This document shows, piece after piece, positions 57,201-64,000 of a stretch of DNA of 64,000 nucleotides (position 1 is the stretch's first letter; each line of letters opens with the position of its first letter). Source of the DNA: G965195345 sp965277775 (lineage in GTDB: Bacteria > Pseudomonadota > Gammaproteobacteria > CAKMZV01); assembly GCA_965277775.1 (NCBI GenBank), contig OZ255843.1, forward strand, positions 992,001 through 1,056,000, written 5' to 3'. The notes under the pieces were generated by a model. That model saw only the letters and a list, made by a program, of their open reading frames with translations, searched no databases and had not been told where the DNA came from. Made by a program: the position numbers and the translations under genes.

Positions 57201-60200
57201 CTGCGTTTGATTCAGACACGGTTAAAGTCAAAGTAGTACTATCCACATCCGTTCTGGTTGTTGCGATCAAAACCATTCCAAAATCTTCAGCCAAGGTCAA
57301 GGCAGTGGTGGAGGCGGTTAAAACTGGTGGGTCATTAACGGCTGTGACATCCACCACCACTTGAGTGGTTGTACTTAGTCTGCCATCACTAAGGGTGATG
57401 GTTAAGGTGGTTCGTCCATTGGCATTGGCAATGTTTGCAACTCGGACGCCTACGTCTGTGGCTGTGACACTGACCACGCCTGCGTTTGATTCAGCCACGG
57501 TTAAAGTCAAAGTAGTACTATCCACATCCGTTCTGGTTGTTGCGATCAAAATCGTTGCAAAATCTTCAGCCAAGGTCAAGGCAGTGGTGGAGACGGTTAG
57601 AACTGGCGGGTCATTAACGGCTGTGACATCCACCACCACTTGAGTGGTTGTACTAAATCTGCCATCACTGAGGTTAATGGTTAAGGTCGTTCTGCCATTC
57701 ACACCGCTAATGCTATTTACTTCAATACCTAAGGTTGTGGTTGTCACAGTGACCAGCCCAGTAGTAGATTCAGCCACGGTTAAAGTCAAAGTAGTACTAT
57801 CCACATCTGTTCTGTTTACTGGGATCACAAAAGTTGCAAAATCTTCGTTAAGCGTAAATGCGCTGGTTGTAACACTTATGACTGGCGGGTCATTAATGGG
57901 TGTGACGTCCACCACCACTTGAGTGGTTGTAATTAGGTCGCCATCACTAAGGGTGATGATTAAGATGGTTTGGCCATTAGCATTGAGAATGCTTGATACA
58001 GAAATCCCTGCGTCTGTGGTTGTCACTGTGACCAGCCCAGTAGTAGATTCAGACACGGTTAAAGTCAAGGTATTGCTATCGATATCCGTTCTAGTTGTTG
58101 CGATCAAAACTGTTGCAAAATCTTCAGCCAAGGTCAATGCATTAGTTGAAACAGTTAAGACTGGTGGGTCATTAACAGCTGTGACGTCGACCACCACTTG
58201 AGCCGTTGAATTTAATAGGCTATCACTGAGCGTGATGGTTAAGGTGGTTCTGCCACTCCTATGGTCTATGCTGGATACAGAGACTCCTGAGGTCGTTGTC
58301 TGAACTGTGACCACTCCTGTAGTGGATTCAGACACGGTTAATGTCAAGGTATTACTATCCACATCACTTCTGTTTGTCCCAATCAAAACCACTCCAAAAT
58401 CTTCAGCCAAGGTCAATGCATTAGTTGAAACAGTTAAGACTGGTGGGTCATTAACAGCTGTGACGTCCACCACCACTTGAGCCGTTGAATTTAATAGGTT
58501 ATCACTGAGCGTGATGGTTAAGGTGGTTCTGCCACTCCTATGGTCTATGCTGGATACAGAGACTCCTGAGGTCGTTGTCTGAACTGTGACCACTCCTGTA
58601 GTGGATTCAGACACGGTTAATGTCAAGATATTACTATCCACATCACTTCTGTTTGTCCCAATCAAAACCACTCCAAAATCTTCAAGTAACGTCAATGCAT
58701 TCATAGTGACAGTTAAGACTGGCGGGTCATTAACAGCTGTGACTTCAACCACCACTTGAGTGGTTGTACTAAGTCTGCCATCACTAAGGGTGATGGTTAA
58801 AGTCGTTATGCCATTTATATTCTCTATGCTCGATACAGAGACCCCTGAGGTCGATGTCTGTACTGTGACCACCCCAGTAGTGGATTCAGCCACGGTTAAC
58901 GTCAAGGTATTGCTATCAATATCCGTTCTGGTTGTTGCGATCAAAACCGTTCCAAAATCTTCAGCCAAGATCAAGGCAGTGGTAGAGACGGTTAAGCTTG
59001 GTGGGTCATTAATGGGTGCGACGTCAACCACCACTTGAGTGGTTGTACTTAGGTCGCCATCACTAAGGGTGATGGTTAAAGTCGTTATGCCGTTCACACC
59101 GCTAATGCTATTTACATCAAAACCTAAGGTTGTGGGTGTGACTGTGACCACTCCAGTAGCAGATTCAGCCAAGGTTAAAGTCAAGGTATTACTATCCACA
59201 TCTGTTCTGTTTACTAGGATCACAAACGGCGCAAAATCTTCGTTAAGCGTAAATGCGGGGGTTGTAACACTTAAGACCGGTGGGTCATTGACAGCTGTGA
59301 CAGTGACCACCACTTGGGTCGTTGAACTCAGTGTGCTATCACTGACTGTCATCATAAGCGTTGTTTGACCACTGACATCACGTAGGCTAACTATTTGTGC
59401 ACCTGTAGCTGAGGTTGTGACCTTGACTATGCCCGTGGTGGATTCAGACACAGTAATCGTTAGGGTATCACCCTCCACATCGCTTGCTGTGGCAATGGTT
59501 AGAGTACTCGCAAAATCTTCTGCTACGGTTAAAGTCGCAGATGGGATGACAAAAGTGGGGGCGTCATTAACGGGTGTGACGTCGACCACCACTTGAGCCG
59601 TTGAAATTAATTGGCTATCACTGAGCGTGATGGTTAAAGTCGTTCTGCCATTCTTATTCTCTATGCTGGATACAGAGATTCCTGAGGTCGATGTCAGAAC
59701 TGTGACCACTCCAGTAGCCGATTCAGCCACGGTTAACGTCAAGGTAGTACTATCCACATCACTTCTGGTTGTTGCGATCAATACTGATCCAAAATCTTCA
59801 TTTAATGTCAATGCTGTGGTAGAAACAGTTAAGGTGGGTGTGTCATTGACAGCTGCGACGTCCACCACAACTTGAGTGGTTGAACTTAGTTCGCTATCAC
59901 TAAGAGTGATGGTTAAAGTCGTTCTGCCACTCCTATCGTCTATGCTGGATACAGAGATTCCTGAGGTCGATGTCTGCACTGTGATCACCCCAGTGGTGGA
60001 TTCAGCCACGGTTAACGTCAAGGGATTGCTATCAATATCCATTCTGGTTGTTCCAACCATAACTGCTCCAAAATCTTCGTCTAACGTCAATGCGTTGACT
60101 GAAACAGTTAAGACTGGTGGGTCATTGACGGGTGTGACAGTGACTACTACTTGGGCGGTTGAACTCACTATACGACCATCACTGACGCTGATAGAAAGCG

Positions 60201-62910
60201 TTGTGATGCCATTCGCATCCCCGCGGCTTGATATACGAACATCTGAGGTTGAGACGGTCACTCTGATAACCCCTGTGGTCGATTGATCCACACTAAATGT
60301 CAGCGGGTTGCCATCCACATCGCTTGCTGTGGCTACCGTTATACCACCCACAAAATCTTCTACTCTTGTTAATGTTGCATTCGGAATGTTTAGGATTGGT
60401 GGGTCATTAACTTCTGTCACGGTCACCACCACTTGGGCGGTTGAACTCAATGAGCCATCACGAACCGTAATTGTGAGCGTTGTAACACCATTGGCATGGG
60501 GACGATTAGAGATAGACACACCTGAGGCTGAAGTGCTCACTGTGACCAGTCCTGTAATCGATTCAACCACGCTAAATGTCAGCGTGTCGCCATCGATGTC
60601 AATGGCTGTGGCAATCGTACTGTTCCCTGAAAAATCCTCGGCTAAGACCAAATTGGCATTAGGGATCGTTAAGGTCGGCGTGTCATTAACGGACGCCACT
60701 ACCACCACAATCTCAGTAGAAATTGTTTGTCCACCAGCAGATGCCGCTTGGACGGTCAAAATCGATGTGCCATTAGCATTGGCAACCGCTGTCAAGGTGA
60801 TTCTATTGGTGATCGTGCTTATACTGTTGAGAGGGGTCGATGCGACCACATTCACAATATTTGAGGAGGAATTTACCGAGAGCGCGATTGAAACACCGTT
60901 AGAGTCTGTGGCAGTGGTTTGGATAACCACAGAGCCAAAGTCTTCTTGAACATTGACGCGGTTAGTAGAAACCATCAGCGTTGGCGTGGTGGCATCCAAC
61001 ACATTAACGGCGATGGTTTGCATAGCCGACAATCCAGCACTGTCGGTTGTACGAACCATTATGCTCGTTTGACCAGTAGAACCCGCAACAGCGTTCAAAG
61101 TTATGGCATTCGTTGATGTGGTTACTGTGACCACGCCAGCGGTGGACTCAGACACGGTGAAGGCTAAAATGCCGTCTTCAATATCGTTTGCTGTGGTGTT
61201 AATCGTGATGGTTGAAAAATCAACAACAGCTGTAATGTTGCTGTTTGAAACAGTTAAGGTCGGTGTGTCATTGACTGCTGTCACTGTGACCACTACTTGG
61301 GCGGTCGTATCGCTTGTGCCATCATTAACCGTAATGGTTAGGGTGGTTTGACCATTGGCATTGAGGATGCTTGATACAGAAACACTGGAAGCCGAAGTCG
61401 TTACTGTGACCACACCAGTGGTGGATTCAGCTATACTTATTGTCAGGATGTTTTCCACATCTGCAGCAGTGGCAATCGCAACCGCATTTGCAAAATCCTC
61501 ATCCACAAAGACATTGGTGGTTGAGATGTTTAGGCTTAGCGCGTCATTAACCGCCGTTACGGACACGGCTACTTGGGCGGTCGTATCGACAGTGCCATCA
61601 TTTACCGTAATGGTTAAAGTGGTTTGACCATTGGCATTGAGGATGCTCGCTACTTGAACACCTGAGGCAGTGGTCGTTACTGTGACCACACCAGTGGTGG
61701 ACTCCACCACAGTTATAATCAAAATATTACTGTCCACATCAACCGCTGAAATAACGGTTCTGGCGCCCACAAAATCCTCAGCCAAGACTAAATCGAGGGT
61801 TGGGATTGTGAGGGTCGGCACGTCATTGACCGCCGCGACCACAACCACAATATTCACTTCAGTCGATTGCCCACCAACATCTGCCGCAAGGACGGTCAAG
61901 GTCGCTGTGCCATGGGCATTGGCAACCGCCGACAAGGTAATGGTGTTGACGATGGTATTGGTACTGATGATTGATGTGGATATATCCGCATTCACAATAC
62001 CCCTTAATGGGCTCACTGAAAACGTTATGGTATCACCGTCAGTATCTGTGGCAGTGGTTCTAATGACTACCGCAGCCCCAAAGTCTTCTTGTTCGTTGAC
62101 AAGCGTAGATGAAACAAACAAGGCTGGAATAGATGTACTGGTCGTTATGGTGACATTAACAGCGATTGTTTGAGTCACTGTGCTACCAGAACTGTCAACC
62201 GCTGTGACGGTTAAAGTGGTTTGACCTGAAGCATTAGGCGTGTTATTCAGAATAATGGCATCGGCAGATGTGCCCACTCTGACCACACCTATGGTGGACT
62301 CAGACACGGTGAAGGCTAAAGCGCCATCTTCAATATCGCTTGCTGTAGTGTTAATGGTAATCGGCGAAAAACCACCCACAGTTGAAATGTTGCTGCTTGA
62401 GACGGCTAAGGTTGGTGGATCATTGACAGCGTTCACGGTCACAGTCACTTGAGTTGTGGCACTGAAAGCGCCATTGGTCGCCCTAATGGTTAAGATGGTG
62501 CGACCATTGGCATTAGCAATACTCGATACATTAACTTGTGCGTTTGAGGTCGTTACAGTGACCACCCCAGTATTGGATTGACTAACCGTAATTGTTGTTG
62601 CATTGGATACAGAGGCGACTAACTGAGGGGTCGCAAAATCTTCATCAACACTAAAGTTACTGCTTGATACTGAAAAAGTTGTTGGCGCTGTTGGCGCTGC
62701 TGACGCAGGTGCGTCGCTACCGCCACCACCGCCGCCGCTACAAGCAGACAATAATGCAGATAGCATCAAGGTTGTACCTATGGTGCTCAACGCGCGGCGA
62801 TTCACTGCCTTGAATGTGCGAGGGATTTCACTCATAAAAGCAAGAGATCGATTGACCGCATGCCCTTGAAGCAATGAACTGATAGAAAATATTGAGAATA
62901 ATTTATACAT
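54235..62910 (-). CDS. Array lipoprotein 4, giant long-stalk form
   Basis: 2891 residues in one open frame. The N-terminus and lipobox (L-L-S-A-C-S and six glycines) match the other copies. About 24 cadherin-like repeats of roughly 93 residues follow (to about residue 2300), most joined by V-N-D-P-P-V-L-T-V-S and containing A-E-D-F near the start. The Ig/FN3-like module and seven FG-GAP blades (about 2430-2891) end the protein. Relative to gene 3, some 20 extra repeats are inserted between stalk repeats 2 and 4. Composition is dominated by Thr, Ser, Val and Leu with almost no Cys. If extended, the stalk would hold the propeller far from the membrane. ATG at 62835 is an alternative start. Confidence 0.88.
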   Translation of the reverse strand: MYKLFSIFSISSLLQGHAVNRSLAFMSEIPRTFKAVNRRALSTIGTTLMLSALLSACSGGGGGGSDAPASAAPTAPTTFSVSSSNFSVDEDFATPQLVASVSNATTITVSQSNTGVVTVTTSNAQVNVSSIANANGRTILTIRATNGAFSATTQVTVTVNAVNDPPTLAVSSSNISTVGGFSPITINTTASDIEDGALAFTVSESTIGVVRVGTSADAIILNNTPNASGQTTLTVTAVDSSGSTVTQTIAVNVTITTSTSIPALFVSSTLVNEQEDFGAAVVIRTTATDTDGDTITFSVSPLRGIVNADISTSIISTNTIVNTITLSAVANAHGTATLTVLAADVGGQSTEVNIVVVVAAVNDVPTLTIPTLDLVLAEDFVGARTVISAVDVDSNILIITVVESTTGVVTVTTTASGVQVASILNANGQTTLTITVNDGTVDTTAQVAVSVTAVNDALSLNISTTNVFVDEDFANAVAIATAADVENILTISIAESTTGVVTVTTSASSVSVSSILNANGQTTLTITVNDGTSDTTAQVVVTVTAVNDTPTLTVSNSNITAVVDFSTITINTTANDIEDGILAFTVSESTAGVVTVTTSTNAITLNAVAGSTGQTSIMVRTTDSAGLSAMQTIAVNVLDATTPTLMVSTNRVNVQEDFGSVVIQTTATDSNGVSIALSVNSSSNIVNVVASTPLNSISTITNRITLTAVANANGTSILTVQAASAGGQTISTEIVVVVASVNDTPTLTIPNANLVLAEDFSGNSTIATAIDIDGDTLTFSVVESITGLVTVSTSASGVSISNRPHANGVTTLTITVRDGSLSSTAQVVVTVTEVNDPPILNIPNATLTRVEDFVGGITVATASDVDGNPLTFSVDQSTTGVIRVTVSTSDVRISSRGDANGITTLSISVSDGRIVSSTAQVVVTVTPVNDPPVLTVSVNALTLDEDFGAVMVGTTRMDIDSNPLTLTVAESTTGVITVQTSTSGISVSSIDDRSGRTTLTITLSDSELSSTTQVVVDVAAVNDTPTLTVSTTALTLNEDFGSVLIATTRSDVDSTTLTLTVAESATGVVTVLTSTSGISVSSIENKNGRTTLTITLSDSQLISTAQVVVDVTPVNDAPTFVIPSATLTVAEDFASTLTIATASDVEGDTLTITVSESTTGIVKVTTSATGAQIVSLRDVSGQTTLMMTVSDSTLSSTTQVVVTVTAVNDPPVLSVTTPAFTLNEDFAPFVILVNRTDVDSNTLTLTLAESATGVVTVTPTTLGFDVNSISGVNGITTLTITLSDGDLSTTTQVVVDVAPINDPPSLTVSTTALILAEDFGTVLIATTRTDIDSNTLTLTVAESTTGVVTVQTSTSGVSVSSIENINGITTLTITLSDGRLSTTTQVVVEVTAVNDPPVLTVTMNALTLLEDFGVVLIGTNRSDVDSNILTLTVSESTTGVVTVQTTTSGVSVSSIDHRSGRTTLTITLSDNLLNSTAQVVVDVTAVNDPPVLTVSTNALTLAEDFGVVLIGTNRSDVDSNTLTLTVSESTTGVVTVQTTTSGVSVSSIDHRSGRTTLTITLSDSLLNSTAQVVVDVTAVNDPPVLTVSTNALTLAEDFATVLIATTRTDIDSNTLTLTVSESTTGLVTVTTTDAGISVSSILNANGQTILIITLSDGDLITTTQVVVDVTPINDPPVISVTTSAFTLNEDFATFVIPVNRTDVDSTTLTLTVAESTTGLVTVTTTTLGIEVNSISGVNGRTTLTINLSDGRFSTTTQVVVDVTAVNDPPVLTVSTTALTLAEDFATILIATTRTDVDSTTLTLTVAESNAGVVSVTATDVGVRVANIANANGRTTLTITLSDGRLSTTTQVVVDVTAVNDPPVLTASTTALTLAEDFGMVLIATTRTDVDSTTLTLTVSESNAGVVSVTATDVGVRVANIANANGRTTLTITLSDGRLSTTAQVVVDVTPTNDPPVLTVSTTALTLAEDFGMVLIATTRTDIDSNTLTLTVAESNAGVITVTTTTLGIEVNSISGVNGRTTLTISLSDGGLSSTAQVVVDVTPINDPPVLTVSTTTLTLVEDFATPILIGTTRTDIDGDTLTLTVAESTTGLVTVTTTDAGVRVANIANANGRTTLTITLSDGRLSTTTQVVVDVTAVNDPPVLTVSTNTLTLLEDFGTILIATTRTDVDSTTLTLTVAESTTGVVSVTATDVGVRVANIANANGRTTLTITLSDGRLSTTTQVTVTVNAVNDPPTLTVTSNTVTVGSDPVVLTVSAFDVEDSTLSFSVSTGHVNTAITTTSLTITRLDFSPNAPQIMLTLRTTDTGGLSTFTSIVVSPAPLLVVTTGGIKTLDFAWSAITSATHYQLQSNPDGTSGFTDLSTTGIVVSPNSTNIRQTTAQALVALHQYIPNVRNPQYSVETCNTASSCGPSFRHNTVSLTNAQLHSLIGRLQASNAEGGDSFGSSVSLSGDGNTLAVGAWAEDGSSTGVNGAQNDNTVPDSGAVYVFRRNGGAWSQQAYIKASNTGRGDYFGFPVSLSSDGNTLAVGAISEAGSSTGVNGVQNDNTASFSGAVYVFRRIGGVWSQQAYIKASNTWQGDFFSFSVSLNDDGNTLAVGARNEDSSSTGVNGAQNNNNSSATGAVYLFRFNTTSSIWSQQAYIKASNAGTFDRFGWSASLSADGNTLAVGATGEDSSLTGVNGAQNNNNSSATGAVYVFRFNTTSSTWSQQAYIKASNTGVADEFGGSVVLSADGNTLAVGARSEDSLSTGVNGVQNNNSTNTGAVYVFRFSTESNTWAQQAYIKASNTGANDNFGNSMSLSADGNTLAVGATGEDGSATGVGSVDDNGTDNAGATYVFEFVNGAWSQQAYIKAIDPSVGAFFGFSVSLSSNGNTLAVGADGASNLAGAVYLY
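56240..60150 (-). repeat. 279-bp tandem repeats in lipoprotein gene 4
   Basis: About fourteen consecutive copies with a 279-bp (93-codon) period. Neighbouring copies are often nearly identical; for example 58202-58480 and 58481-58759 differ at only a few bases over the first 200. Others (57644, 59039) carry a variant core with T-T-L-G-I/F-x-V-N-S-I-S-G-V-N-G. Confidence 0.9.
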
Positions 62911-63143
62911 GACGGTTAACTTGAACTTATTAAAATCTAGTTGAGCTTATAAAACCTGAATTTAGAAAAATGCACGGTAGATTATATGAGAAATTTTATA
63001 AAATTGCATTATGTTTAAAAATTAGTGGAAGTTGTTTAATTTAGCGAAATGCTTTAACATAACTGGCTCAAAAAGCATAACAGATGGAAAAATAAGCGAT
63101 TACGATATTAGGAGACTATCCTTCTGTCACAACGCCGATGTAA

Positions 63144-63515
63144 ATGCTGGTTTCTACTCAAACCATCAACCTTGGTATCCCAGATAGGTGTTCAGCAGGC
63201 ATCACCAGTCAAATCGTCATACAAAACTCAACCATGACGCACATTGAACAACTTGAAGTCATTGTGGATGTCGTGCACCCCCATCCTGGCGATTTAACCA
63301 TTGTGCTTACACACACTTCTGGTACTCAAACCACCCATTCTACTTTGCAAATAACCTTGCCAAGGGTTGGTACAAACCTACCTCGTAAAAAACTGATCTC
63401 TAACGCATTTTTTATGGAATCTGCGAACGGCACTTGGATGCTGAATATCTCTAACAGGGCAAGATTAGACGTAGATACTATTCACAGATGGACGCTTAAA
63501 CTTTATGGACGATAA
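63144..63515 (+). pseudogene. Proprotein-convertase P-domain fragment (cassette 4)
   Basis: The best preserved copy: 123 codons open from ATG to stop, with E-S-A-N-G-T-W-M-L-N-I-S. It still lacks any catalytic domain, signal peptide or good ribosome-binding site, so a functional product is doubtful. Confidence 0.65.
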
Positions 63516-63532
63516 CATTACATAAAACTGAC

Positions 63533-64000
63533 ATGAACATACAAACGCTTTATCCCATTCTTAAGGATTTGCCTGTTTGGGCTTGCCTTTTTGATCAAGT
63601 CCACAATCGCTCAACAGTATTATTACGATGGACAAACCAAGATCAATATTTACAATAGTGTAATTCAGATCATTAATTTTGCTTACGATCAACAGCCTCT
63701 GACAAAGCATACCTCGACAATCGATTTATTCTCTCAAGCCATGGCTTTACAGCGCATACCTGAACAAACATCGGTTGATTCACTGCGTCAACAATGCCCA
63801 AATTTGAACGCGTCAAAAACCCTTGGCTTTACAAAAAATGTGACGAGTCCCGCCTTCCAAGCATTTCTAAATTACCAAGCATTTCCAAGCGGGGTCATTG
63901 TTATTTTCAAACCACAATGGGACACCAACCGCATCTATCTTTGGGCACAATCTAACGCATTAGCCACCCCAAAGGTTTTGATAGAAAGTTTGAATATGTG
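63533..64000 (+). pseudogene. S8-protease prodomain fragment (cassette 4, runs off the window)
   Basis: An extra A in the signal-peptide region (about 63562) shifts the frame compared with cassettes 1 and 3, while the TAA of those copies is CAA here. An 18-bp in-frame duplication around 63865 adds a second Q-A-F segment. The sequence continues beyond the window, where an intact protease might lie. Confidence 0.6.

Larger units (their letters stand above)
39171..64000. repeat. Tandem array of four large direct-repeat cassettes
   Basis: The same anchor sequence (TCAGAACCACTGCTTC or a one-base variant) occurs at 39171, 44231, 49079 and 53991, so unit lengths are about 5.06, 4.85 and 4.91 kb; the last exceeds 10 kb and leaves the window. 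Each unit has, left to right: anchor, hairpin, minus-strand lipoprotein gene, AT-rich leader, plus-strand P-domain piece, plus-strand protease prodomain piece, and intercassette spacer. Unit 2 has a restriction S-subunit piece in place of the P domain. Confidence 0.93.

Noticed and set aside
56246..59368. Series of 80-109-codon plus-strand frames, rich in Val and Ser, repeating every 279 bp
   Set aside because: They are antisense mirrors of the lipoprotein 4 repeats; their regularity follows from the tandem repeat, and none has a start context or known family.
56240..60150. CRISPR-like regular repeats
   Set aside because: The 279-bp units are protein-coding in one frame and contiguous, with no short repeat plus unique spacer pattern and no cas genes.

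Overview
The window reads as a chromosomal segment of a gammaproteobacterium. EpmA, SdhE, GrxD, PdxB and Uup together are typical of that class. A DMSP lyase (DddP) and a methylcitrate operon suggest a marine or marine-host-associated lifestyle. I cannot name the genus from sequence alone.

Bases 1-37200 are mostly ordinary, dense chromosome. In order: the 5' part of a SURF1 gene with a DUF2909 gene, proB, obgE and the rplU-rpmA operon (all minus strand). Next is a six-gene minus-strand operon: 2OG-Fe(II) dioxygenase, extended SDR, FAH-family hydrolase, two classical SDRs, and DddP last. It has a clear sigma-70 promoter flanked by inverted repeats. Then come a MetF-like gene with an SDR, two acetyltransferases, uppP, a small putative porin, epmA and uup. 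A 1459-residue repeat lipoprotein is followed by grxD, pdxB, a cytochrome c and prpBCD. After that are polA and hinT, an O-antigen-ligase-like gene with two GT9 glycosyltransferases, modABC, sdhE and tRNA-Thr(UGU).

Bases 37200-64000 are an accessory locus. It is a tandem array of four cassettes (three of about 4.9-5.1 kb, the last over 10 kb) preceded by a collapsed relative. Each cassette has a minus-strand gene for a lipoprotein with a Cys-polyGly anchor, a stalk of cadherin-like or tandem-95-type repeats, one Ig/FN3-like module, and a propeller of exactly seven FG-GAP/integrin-alpha-type blades. On the plus strand between these genes lie decayed pieces of a secreted subtilisin-like (S8) protease: a P-domain end followed by the signal peptide and prodomain of the next copy. 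In cassette 2 the P-domain piece is replaced by a fragment of a restriction-system specificity (S) subunit.

The four lipoprotein genes are in different states. Gene 1 is split by a 16-base poly-C/G tract just after the lipobox, so it looks like a phase-variable gene in the OFF state. Gene 2 is broken by a 20-bp deletion between short direct repeats. Gene 3 is intact with a short stalk. Gene 4 is intact with a stalk expanded to about 24 repeats (2891 residues). The pseudogene at 37819-39298 keeps only three blades. A divergent intact relative lies at 17231-21610. I infer a surface-protein diversification locus that varies by tract slippage, deletion and recombination between long direct repeats.

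One metabolic link is possible. DddP releases acrylate and dimethyl sulfide from DMSP; acrylate can be turned into propionyl-CoA, which PrpBCD oxidises. The acrylate-converting enzymes are not in this window.
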